A DNA stretch of 64,000 bases from assembly GCF_029407905.1 (NCBI RefSeq), contig NW_026577927.1:930001-994000 (forward strand). Reading direction: 5' to 3'. Position 1 is the stretch's first letter, and each line of letters starts with the position of its first letter. A program made the translations under genes and the position numbers. Under the pieces are notes generated by a model, which did no database searches, was not told the origin of the DNA, and saw nothing but the letters and a program-made list of their open reading frames with translations. This DNA comes from Bubalus kerabau (Eukaryota > Chordata > Mammalia > Artiodactyla > Bovidae). Shown piece after piece: positions 1 to 11,690 of this stretch.

Positions 1-3000
1 TTGGCCCCGGGAAGCCTAATCTTCCATTCGAGTTGCGAGGGAAAGCTTGGGGTTGCACTCGAGTCACTGCAGGGCCAAAGAGACCTCATCTAGGCCTGTG
101 TCCGGGACTTAACGTTCCTCTCAAGGGAAGACAGGGATCTCAGGGTGGCGTTCCAGACTCCCCCGGGGAGTCAGGCCTAGCCTCGAGGGCAAGCAAAGGA
201 TGCCGCTCTCCTCTCAAGTCGCGACGCAGATCTCTTGGAGCCCACTGAGTGGCCTCAAGGGAGTCAGGCCTTCTCTTCAGTTTGGAGAGAGGACTCAGGA
301 TTGCGGTCTGGGTCAGGCAGGAAAAGAAGGCCCTCACCTCGCGAGGATGGGGGCTTCTCAGGGGTTTCCTCGAGCTGCGGCGCCCGTGGGGGTTTTTCAC
401 GAGGCAAGACGAGGATCTCAGGGAGCCTCTCGTGCGGTGCCAGGGAAGTCAGGTCTCTGTGCGCGTGGCGAGGGGGAGCCCGTCATGGCTCTCGAGTCAT
501 GGGAGAGGACTAGGGCCTCCAGACGCGTTGAAGAAGGACACTCGAGGTCTTTCTGGGGTTGCGGCGGGAAAGCCTCATTTCCCTCGACTTCTGCCAGGGA
601 CCTGAGGGAACTTCCCATGGTGCCTCTGATAGGTGAGGGATGCTGTGGAGTTGGCGGGGCCTCTCGGGACTCCGCTGGGCTTGGCGCAATGGAAGAGGGC
701 CTCATCTCGAGGGGAGACAGGAAACTTAGGCTACCTCTCCTTTTTGGACTCCAACCACAGGGTCCCTGCAGAGTTGGGACAGGAGAGTCAGGCCTCGTCT
801 TGTCTGAGGAAGGGAACTCCGCTTGCCTCACGAATTGCTCAGGGTGTCTCACGTACCTCGTCGAGCTGTGTGTGGAAACCGCGGGTTTTTCCGGACGACT
901 CACGGGGGTGTCAGTGCCCCTTCGAGTGGTACCTTCACCCACAGGGTTGCCTTCGAAGAGGGGTCCAGGCCTCGGGTCCTCCTCAAGAGCGGACCGGGGA
1001 ATCGGGGGCGTTCGGCATGTGGCACCACCCACGTGGCTCGTCTCGAATTTCCCCGTGAGACCGGCCTCATCCTGAGGTGCGCCGGGAAGGCCGGGAACAC
1101 CTTCTGGACCACGCAGGGGAATCGCCTCTCCTGTCGCGATCAGGAGGGGAGAAGGGGCTCAGATGAAGCTGTGCCGGGACTCTCGGTGTTCCCCTCGAGG
1201 GAATCCGGCGTGTCAGGGAACTTTTGGGTGTCGTACGAAGGGTGTCAGGTACCGTTTCGCACTTCAGGGAGGAACATGGGACTTCCCTTGAGACGCCGTA
1301 GTGGGCAAGGGCCTCATCTTGCGAAGACGTTGAAACCACGTGTTTTTTCTCGATTTGCGGTGGGATTCTCGAGTGACGACGGGGATTACAGGCTTCCTCC
1401 TCTGTTGGCCCTGGGAAGCCCCGTCTTCCATTCGAGTGGCGAGGGAAAGCTGGGGGCTGCCTTGAGTCACTGCAGGGCCAAAGAGACCTCATCTAGGCGT
1501 GTGTCCAGGACCTAATGTTCCTATCCAGGGAAGGCAGGGATCTCGGGGTTGCATTCCAGGATCCCCCGGGGTGCCAGGCCTCGTCTCGAGGGGAAGCCAA
1601 GGACTCCGCTGTCCTCCCGAGTCGCGACACGGATCTCTTGGAGCCCCCTAGTGGCTCAGTGGAGTCAAGCCTCCTCTTCATTTTGGAGAGAGGGCTCGGG
1701 ATTGTTCTCCAGGCCATGTAGGAAAAGAAGGCCCTTCACCTCGTGAGGACGGGGGCGTCTCAGGGGTTTCCTTGAGCTGCGGCGCCCTTGGGGGTTTTCT
1801 CGCGAGGCATGACGAGGATCTCAGGGAGCCTCTCGTGCGGCGCCAGGGAAATCAGGTCTCCATGCGCGTGGCGAGGGGGAGCGCGTCATGGCTCTCGAGT
1901 CACGGGAGGGGACTAGGGCCTCGAGATGCGTTGAAGAGGGACTATAGAGGTCTTTCTCGGGTTGTGTCGGGAAAAGTCATTTCCCTCGACTTCTGCCGGG
2001 GACCTTAGGGAACTTCCCAGGGTGTCTCTGAGAGTTGATGGATACTGTGGAGTTGGTGGGGCCTCTCGGGACTCCGCTGGGTTTGTCGCAATGGAAGAGG
2101 GCCTCATCTCGAGGGGAGGCAGGAACCTCAGACTTCCTCTCTGTTTCGGACTCAGACCGCAGGGTCCCTGCAGAGTTGGGACAGGAGAGTCAGGCTACGT
2201 CTTTTCTGAGGAATGGAACTCCGCTTGCCTCTCGAGTTGTTCATCGGGTTTCAGGCCCCTTGTCAAACTGTGTGTGGAATCTGCAGGTTTTTCCAGACGA
2301 TGCACGGGGGTGTCAGTGATCCTTCGATTTGTGCCTTCATCCACAGGGTTGCCTTCGAAGAGGTGTCCGGGCGTCGGGTTCTTATGAAGAGCGGACTGGG
2401 AAATCGGGGTCGTTCAGCATTTGGCAGCACCCACGTGGGTTGTCTCGAATTTCCTCATGAAACCGGCCTCATCCTGAGGTGTGCCGCGAAGGTCATGAAA
2501 CTCTTCCAGACAAAGCAGAGGAATCGACCCTCCTGTGGCGATCAGGAGGGGAGAAGTGGCTCAGATGAAGTGCTGCTGGGAACCTCGGTGTTTCCCTCAA
2601 GTGAGACAGGTATGTCGGGTAACTTTTGGGGTCGCATAAAGCGTTCCAAGTACCGTTTCACTCTTCAAAATGGAACGTTGGACTTCTCTTGGGGTGCTCC
2701 AGCGGGCAAGGGCCTCATCTTGGAATGACTGCGGAACCACTTGGTTTTTCTCGAGTTGCGGTGGGATATTTGAGTTACCACAGGGAATTCATGCTTTCTC
2801 TTGTGTTGGCCCACAAAAGTCTTATCTTCCATTCGAGATTCGAGGAAGAGCTGGAGGTGCGCTCTAGTCACTGAAGGCAAAAGAGACCCCACCAAGGCTT
2901 GTGTGCAGGACCTAATGTTCATGTCAAGGCTCGACAGAAATCTCGGGGTTGCATTCCAGACTCACCTTGGAGTCAGGCCTCGTCTCGAGGGGAAGCAAAG

Positions 3001-6000
3001 GACTCTGCTCTCCTCTCGAGTCGGACGGGTATGTCTTGCAGCCCACTGAGTGGCTTAAAGGGAGTCAAACCTCCTCTGGTGTTTGGAGGGAGGACACGGG
3101 ATTGCTCTCCAGGCAATGCATGAAATGAAGGCCCTCATCTCCCAATGACTGGGGCGTCTCGTAGGTTTTCTCGAGCTGTGGCGCTAGTGTGGGGTTTCTC
3201 AAGAAGTAAGACTGGGAGCTCAGTGAGCCTCTCACGTGGTGCCAGGGCAGTCAGGTCTCTATGCACGTGGTGAGAGGGAGCCCGTCATTGTTCTCGAGTC
3301 ATGGTAGGGGAATTGGGCCTGAAGACGTGTTAAAGAAGGACTCTCAAGGCCTTTCTTGGGTTGCAGCAGGAAACCTTGGGTTCCATCGACTTGTGCCAGT
3401 GACCTCAGGAAGCTTCTCAGCGTGCCTCTGAGAAGTGAGGGTCACTGTGGAGTTGGGAGGGGCCTCTCGGAACTCCACTGGGTTTGGTGCAATGGAAGAG
3501 GGCCTCATGACAAGTTGAGGCAGGAACCTCAGGGTTCCTCTCCTGGCTTCGAATGCGCCGGATCTGACTCGGATCGCAGAGTCCCTGCAGAGTTGGGACA
3601 GGAGAGTCAGGCCTCGTCTTGTGTGGAGGAATGGAACTCCGCTTGACTCTCGCGTTGTTCATGGGGTGACAGGCCACTTGTCGATTTGTATGTGGAACTT
3701 GCGGGTTTTTCTGGACGATGCACCGGGGTGTCACTGCCCCTTCGTGTTGTGCCTTGATCCACAGGATTGCCTTCGAGTTGGGTTCTGCCATCGGGTTCTT
3801 ATCAAGAGTGGACCAGGGAATCGGGGTCTTTTGGCATGTCGCACCACCCATGAGGCTATGTCTCGAATTTCCTCGTGAGACTGGCCTCATCTTGATGTGC
3901 GCCAGGAAGGTCGGGAACGCCTTCCAGACAAAGCAGGGGAATCGAACCTCCTGTCGCGATCAAGAGGGGAGAAGAGTCTCAGATGAAGTGGTGCCGGGAA
4001 CCTCGGTGTTCTCCTCAAGTGAGACTGGTATGTCGGGGAACTTTTGGGGTCGCATCAAGGGTTCCAAGTAACTTTTCGCTCTTCAATACGGAATGTGGGA
4101 CTTCTCTTGAGACGCTGTAGCGGGCAAGGGCCTCATCTTTCGATGACGGGGGAACCACGTGGTTTTTCTTGAGTTGTGGCGGGATTCTCGAGTTACGACG
4201 GGGAATTCAGGCTTCCTCTTCAACTGGCCCAGGGAAGTCCAGTTTTCATTCGAATTGCGAGTTAGAACTGGGGATTGCTCTCGAGACACTGCAGGGCCAA
4301 ATAGACCTCATCTAGGCTTGTGTCCAGGACTTAATGTTCCTCTGCTGGGGCGACAGCGATCTCGGCATTGCATTCTCGACTCACCCTGGGAATCAGGCCT
4401 CGTCTCGAGGGGAAGCCAAGGACACCGCTCTCCTCTCGAGTCGCGACGGGTATATCTTGGAGCTCACTGTGTGGCCTAAAATGAGTCAAGCCTCCTTTGG
4501 AGTTTGGAGAGAGGACTCAGGATTGCTCTCCAGGCCATACAGGAAAAGAAGGCCCTCATCTCGTGAGGACTGGGGCGTCTCGTGTGTATTCTCGAGCTGC
4601 GGCTCCAGTGTGGTGTTGCTCACGAGGTATAATGGGGAGCTCAGGGAGCCTCTCCTGTGGCGCCAGGGAAGTCAGGTTTCTATGCGCGTGGCTAGGGGGA
4701 GCGCGTCATTGCTCTCGAGTCATGGTAGGGGAATCGCACCTCAAGACGCGTTTAAGAAGGACTCTCGAGGTCTTTTACGGGTTGGGGCAGGAAACGCTTG
4801 GTTCCCTCGACTTGTGCCGGTGATCTCAGGAAGGTCTAAGGGTGCCTCTGAGAAGTCAGGGATACTGTGCAGTTGGGAGGGGCCTCTCAGGACTCCACTG
4901 GGTTCGGTGCAATGGAAGAGGGCCTCATCTCGAGTGGAGGCAGGAAACTCATGTTTCCTCTCCTGACTTCCCCTGGGCCAGATCTGACTCGGATCGCAGT
5001 TTCGCTGCAGAGTTCGAACAGGAGAGTCAGGCCTCGTCTTGTGTGGAGGAATGGAACTCTGCTTGCCTCTCCAGTTGTTCACGGGGTGACAGGTCACTTC
5101 TCGAGCTGTGTGTGGTACCTGCGGGTTTCTCCGGACGATACCTGGGGGTGTCAGTGCCCCTTCGTGTTGTGCCTTCATCAAAAGGGTTTTCTTCAAAGAG
5201 GTGTCCGGGCATTGGGATCTTATCAAGAGTGAACCGGGAAATCGGGGTCTTTCGGCATGTGTCACCATCCACGAGGCTATGTCTCGAATATCCTCGTGAG
5301 ACCGGCCTCATCCTGAGATGCACCGGGAAAGGTGGGAACCCCTTCAAGACAAAACAGGGGAATCAACCCTCCTGTCACGATCAGGAGGGGAGAAGGGGCC
5401 CAGATGTAGTGGTGCCGGGAACCTCGGTGTTCTCCTCGAGTCAGAAGGGTGTGTCGAGGAACTTTTGAGGTCGCATCAAGGGTGCCAATACCGTTTCGCA
5501 CTTCAAGACGGAACGTGGGACTTCTCTTGAGACGCTGTAGGGGGCAAGGGCCTCATCTTGCGATGACAGGGGAACCACGTGGCGTTTCTCGAGTTGTGGC
5601 GGGATTCTCGAGTTTCGACGGGGAATACAGTCTTCCTCATGTGTTGGGCCAGGGAAGTCCTATCTTCCATTCGAGTTTCAAGGGAGAGCTGGCGATTGTC
5701 CACGAGTCACTGCAGGGCAAAATAGACCTCATCTAGGCTTGTGTCCAGGACTTAATGTTCGTCCCTAGGGGCGACAGGGATCTGGGGGTTGCATACCAGA
5801 CTCACCCGGGGAATCAGGCCTTGTCTCGAGGGGAAGCAAAGAACTCCGCTGTCCTTTTGAGTCGCGATGGGTATCTCTTGGAGCCCACTGTGTGCCCTAA
5901 AGGGAGTCAAGCCTCCTGTGCTGTTTGGATAGAGGACTCGGGATTCCTCTCCAGGCCATGCAGGAAAAGAAGGCCCTCATCTCGCGATGACGGCGGCATC

Positions 6001-7049
6001 TCGTGGGTTTTCTAGACTGCCGCGCTAGTGCCGGGTTTCTGACGAGGTACGAGAGGGAGCTCAGGGAGCCTCTCGTGTGGCTCCAGGGAAGTCAGGTCCC
6101 CATGAGATGGCTAGGGGGAGTTCGTCATTGCTCTCGAGTCATGGTAGGGTAATCGGGCCTCAAGACGGGTTGAAGAAGGACTCTCGAGGTCTTTCTCGGG
6201 TTACTGCATAAAACCCAGGGTTCCCTTGACTTGTGCCTGCGACCTCAGGGAGCTTCTCAGAGTGCCTCTGAGAAGTCAGGGATACTGTGCAGTTTGGAGG
6301 GGCCTCTCGAGACTCCTCTGCATTTGGTGGAATGTAAGAGGGACTCATCTCGAGTTGAAGCAGGAACCTCAGTGTTCCTCTCCATTTCTGACTCAGATCG
6401 CGAGGTCCCTGCATGTTGGTACAGGAGAGTCAGGCCTCGTCTTTTCTGGAGGATGGGACTCCTCTTGCCTCTCGAGTTGTTCTCGAGGTGACAGGCCACT
6501 TGTCGAGCTGTGTGTGTAACCTGCCCGTTTTTCCGGATGATGCACAGGTGTGTTAGTGCCCCTTCGTGTTGTACCTTCATACTCAAGGCTGCCTTCCAAG
6601 AGGTGTCCGAGCATCGGATTCTTATCAAGAGTGGACCGGGAAATTGGAGTCTTTCGGCAAGTGGCACCACCCACAAAGCTACGTATCGAATTTCCCCATG
6701 AGACCGGCCTCATCCTGAGTTGTGCAGGGAAGGTCGGGCCCCCTTGCAGACAAAGCAGGGGAATCGACCCACCGGTCACCATCAGGAGGGGAGAAGGGGC
6801 TTAAATGAAGTGGTGCCGGGAACCTCGGTGTTCCCCTTGAGTGAGACCGGCGTGTTGGGGGACTTTTGGGGTCGCATCAAGGGTGCCAAGTACCGTTTCG
6901 CATTTCAAGACGGAACCTGGGACATCTTTTGAAACGCTGTAGTGGGCAAGGGCCTCATCTTGCGATGACGGGAGAACCACGTGGTTTTGCTCGAGTTGCG
7001 GCGGGATTCTCGAGTTATGACCGGGAATTTAGGCTTCCTCTTGTTGGCC

Positions 7050-7920
7050 TTGAAATCCAATCTTCCATTCGGGTTGCGAGGGGGAGCTGGGGATTGCACT
7101 AGAGTCACTGCAGGGCAAAAGAGACCTAATCTGGGCTTGTGTCCAGGATCTAATGTTGCTCTCCAGGGGCGACAGGGATCTCGGGTTTGCATTCCAGACT
7201 CATCCGGGGAGTCAGTTCTCACCTCGAGGGTAAGCAAAGAATTCCGCTCTCGTCTCGAGTCGCGATGGGTATCTCTTGGAGCCCAATGTGTGTACTAAAG
7301 GGAGTCAAGCCTCCTGTGGAGTTTGGAGAGAGGACTCGGGATTGGACTCCAGGCCATGCAGGAAAAGGAGGCCCTCATCTCGAGATGACGGTGGCGTCTC
7401 GTGGGTTTTCTCGAGCTGCGGCGCCAGTGTGGGGTGTCTCATGAAGTACCACGGGGATCTCAGGGAGCCTCTTGTGTGGCGCCAGGAAAATCCAGTATTC
7501 CTTTCGAGTTGCGAGTTAGAACTGGGGATTGCTCTCCAGTTACTGCAGGGCAAAATAGACATCATCTACGCTTGTGTCCAGGACCTAGTGTTCCACTACT
7601 GGGCCGACAGGGATCTCAGGGTTGCATTCTCGACTCACCCGGAGATTCAGGCCTCGTCTTGAGGGGAAAAAAAGGACTCCACTCTCCTGTCGATTCGCGA
7701 CGGGTATCTCTTGGAGCCCACTGCGTGGCGTAAAGGGAGTGAAGCCTCCTATGGAGTTTGGAGAGATGACTCGGGATTGTTTTCCTGGCCATGCAGGAAA
7801 AAAGGCCCTCATCTTGCGATGACGGGGGCGTCTCGTGGGTTTTCTCCAGCTGCGGCGCCAGTATCAGATTTCTCACGAGGTACGACAGGGAACTCAGAGA
7901 GCCTCTCGTGTGGTGCTAGG
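7050..7920. repeat. 435-bp partial-monomer tandem duplication (copy 1)
   Basis: A third of a monomer occurs twice in a row (phase marks 7102 and 7537). The join at about 7486-7500 links the segment that normally ends in cgccagggaagtcagg to the one that normally begins ccagggaagtccaatc. Ordinary monomers contain this same 11-base ccagggaagtc at two places about 435 bp apart (5649 and 6083), so a misaligned exchange between them explains the duplication length. The two halves have since diverged. The same structure is present at 47996-48866. Confidence 0.85.
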
Positions 7921-10900
7921 TACGTCAGGTCTCCGTGCATGTGGTGAAGGGGAGTGCGTGATTGCTCTCGAGTCATAGTAGGCGAATTGGGCCTCAAGAC
8001 GCATTGAAGAAGGACTCTTGAAGTCTTTCTCGGGTTGCGGCAGGGAACCCTGGGTTCCCTCGACTTGTGTCGGTGACCTCAGGCAACTTCTCAGGGTGCC
8101 TCTGAGAAGTCAGGGACACTGTGGATTTGGGAGGGGCCTTTCGTTACTCAACTGGGTTTGGTGCAATCGAAGAGGGCCTCATCTCGAATGGAGGCAAGAA
8201 CCTCAGGGGTCCTCTCCATTTCTGACTCGGGTCGCAGAGTACCTGCCGAGTATGGACAAGAGAGTCACGCCTCGTCTTCTGTGGAGGAATGGATCTCCGC
8301 TTGCCTTTCGAGTTGTTCACGGAGTGACAGGCCACTTGTTGAGCTGTGTGTGGAACCTGCGGGTTTTTCCAGACGATGCACAGGGGTGTCAGTGCCCCTT
8401 CGTGTTGTGCCTTCATCCAAAGGGTTGCCTTCAAAGAGGTGTCCGGGCATCGGGTTCTTTTCAAGAGCGTACCAGAAAATTGGGGTCTTTCAGCATGTGG
8501 TACCACCCACGAGGCTATGTCTTGTATTTCCTCGGGAGACCAGCCTCATCCTGAGGTTCGCCAGGAAGTTAGGGAACCCCTTGCAGACAAAGCAGGGGAA
8601 TCGATCCACCGGTCACGATCAGAAGGGGAGAAGGGGCTCAGATGAAGTGGTGCCGGGAACCTCGGTGGTCCCCTCGTGTGAGACCGGTATGTCACGGCAC
8701 TTTTGAGGTCGCATCAAGGGTGCCAAGTACAGTTTCGCACTTCAAGACGGAACGTGGGAATTCTCTGGAGATGCTGTAGCGGGCAAGGGCCTCATATTGC
8801 GATGACGAGGGAAACACGTGGTTTTTCTCGAGATGCGGCGGGATTTTCGAGTTACAACGGGGAATTCAGGCTTCCTCTTGTGTTGGCCCAGGAAGTCCAA
8901 TCTTCCATTCAACTTGTCACAGAGAGCTGTGGGTTGCTCTCGAGTCACTTCAGGGCAAAGAGTCCTCATCTAGGCTTGGGTCCAGGACGTAGTGTTCCTC
9001 TCCAGGGGCAACAGGGATATCGGGGTCGCATTCCAGTCTCACCTGGTGGGTCACGCCTCGTTTCGAGTGGAAGCAAAGGACTCCACTATCCTCTCGAGTC
9101 ACGACGTGTAACTCTTGGAGCCCAATGAGTGGCCTAAAGGGAGTCAAGCGTCCTGTGTAGCTTGGACAGAAGGTTCACGCTTGATCTGCATACCATTCAG
9201 TTAAAGATGGCCCTCCTCTCTTGATGACGGGAGCATCTCATGGGTTTTCTCGAGCTGTGGCGTCAGTGTGGGGTTTCTCACGAGATATGATGGGGAGCTC
9301 AGGGAGCCTCTCGTGTGGCGCCAGAGAAGTCAGGCCTCCATGCGTGTGGCCAGGCAGATCGCGTCATTGCTCTGGAGTCATGGGAGGGACTAGGGCCTCA
9401 AGACGCATTTAAGAAGGACTCTCGAGGTCTTTGTTGGTTAGGGGCGGAAACACTTATTTCCCTCGACCTCTACCGGGGACCTTAGGGAACTTCCCAGGTG
9501 CCTCTGAGAGGTGGGGGATACTGAGGAGTTAGAGGGGCCTCTTGGGACTCCACTAGGTTTGACGAAATGAAAGAGGGCCTCATCTCGATTGGAGGCAGGA
9601 ACCTCAGGCTTCCTCTCCATTTCTGACTCCGACCGCAGGGTCCCTGCAGGGTTGGGACAGGAGAGTCAGGCCTCGTCTTGTCTGAGTAATGGAACTCTGC
9701 TTGCCTCTTGAGTCGTTCAGTGGGTTTCAGGCCCCTTGTCGAGCTGTGTGTGGAACCTGCGGGTGTTTCCAGAAGATGCACAGGGGTGTCATTGCCCCTT
9801 CATTTTGTGCCTTCCCCCACAGGGTTGCCTTCAAAGAGGTGTCCGGGCATCGGGTTCATTTCAAGAGCGGACCAGGAAATCGGGGTCGTTCGGCATGTGG
9901 CAGCACCAACGTGGCTCATCTCGAATTTCCTCGTGAGACCAGCATCATCCTGAGGTGCGCCGGGAAGGCCGGGAACACCTTCCACACAAAGAAGGGGAAT
10001 CGACTCTCCTGTCGTGATCAGGTGGGGAGATGGGGCTCAGATGAAGTGGGGCCGGGACTCTAGGTGTTCCACTCGAGGGAACCCGGCATTTCAGGGAACT
10101 TTAGGGGTCGCAACAAGGGAGCCAAGTACCGTTTCCCACTTCAGGACGGAACATGTGACTTCCCTGGGGACGCTGTAGCGGGCAAGGGCCTCATTCTGTG
10201 AAGACGTTGGAACCACGTCGTTTTTCTCGAGTTGAGTCTGGATTCTCGAAAACGACGGGGATTTCAGGCTTCCTCTTGGGTTGGCCCTGGGAAGCCCAAT
10301 CTTCCCCTGGAGTTGCGAGGGAAAGCTGGGGGTTCTGCTCGAGTCACTACAGGGCCAAAGAGACCTCATCGAGGCGTGTGTCCAGGACCTAATATTCCTC
10401 TCAAGGGAAGACAGGGATCTCGGGTTTCCATTCCAGACTCCCCCAGGGAGTCAGGCCTCGCCTCGAGGGGAAGCAGAGGACTCCGCTTTCCTCTCAAGTC
10501 GCGACACGGATCTCTTGGAGCCCAATGAGTGGACTCAAGGGTGTCGAGCCTCCTCTTCAGTTTGGAGAGAGGACCCAGGATTGCTCTCCAGGCCAGGCAG
10601 GAAAAGAAGGCCCTCATCTAGCGATGACGGGGTCGTCTCATGGGTTTCCTCAGGCTGCGGCTCCCATGGGGGTTTTCTCACGAGGCACGACGAGGACCTC
10701 AGGGAGCCTCTCGTGCGGTGCCAGGGAACTCATGTCTCCATGCGCATGGCGAGGGGAAGCTGGTCATCACTCTCGAGTCATGGGAAGTGACTAGGGCCTC
10801 AAGACGCGTTGAAGAAGGACTCTCGAGGTCTTTCTCGGGTGGCGGCGGGAAACCCTCGTTTCCCTCGACTTCTGCAGGGGACTATAGGGAACTTCCCATG

Positions 10901-11454
10901 GTGACTCTGAGAGGTGAGGGATGCTGTGGAGTTGGCAGGGCCTCTCGGGACTCTGCTGGGTTCGGCGCAATGGAAGAGGGCCTCATCTCGAGGGGAGGCA
11001 GGAACCTCAGGCTTCCTCTCCGATTCTGACTCCGACTGCACGGTCCCTGCAGTGTTGGGACAGGAGAGTCATGCCTCGTCTTGTCTGAGGAATGGAATTC
11101 TGGTTGCCTCTCGAGTTGTTCCAGGAGTCTCAGGCCCCTTGTCGAGCTGTGTGTAGACCCTGCGGGTTTTTCCGGATGATGCACGGGGGTGTCAGTGCCC
11201 CTTCGTGTTGTGCCTTCACTCACAGGGTTGCCTTCGAAGAGGTGTCCGGGCATCGGGTTCTTATCAAGAGCGGACCGGATAATCGGGGTCGTTCGGCACG
11301 TGGCACCTCACACATGGCTAGTCTCGAATTTCCTCCTGAGACCGGCCTCATCCTGAGGTGCACCAGGAAGGCCGGGAACCCCTTCCAGAGAAAGCAGGGG
11401 AATCGACTCTCCTGTCGCGATCAGGAGGGGAGAAGGGGCTCAGATGAAGTGGTG

Positions 11455-11690
11455 CCGGGACCCTCGGTGTTCCCCTCGAGGCACCCAGCGTGTCGGCGAA
11501 CTTTTGCGGTCTCATCAAGGGTGTCAAGTACCGTTTCACACTTAAGGACGGAACATGGGACTTCCCTGGAGACGCCGGGAATTTCGGTCTTCCCCTGGAG
11601 TGAGACCGGTATGTTGGGGAACTTTGGGGTCGCATCAAGGGTGCCAAGTAGCATTTCGAACTTTAAGATGGAACGTGGGACTTCTCTTGA
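11455..11690. repeat. Recombinant monomer with 120-bp partial duplication (A/B junction)
   Basis: The roughly 120-bp segment beginning ccggga occurs at 11455 and again at 11575. The first version is subtype A (a variant of the ctcgagggaacccg type); the second is subtype B (ctggagtgagaccgg). This makes the monomer 1520 bp instead of about 1404 and marks a switch from A-type to B-type sequence. The same structure occurs at 49594-49830, so it predates the block duplication. Confidence 0.75.
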
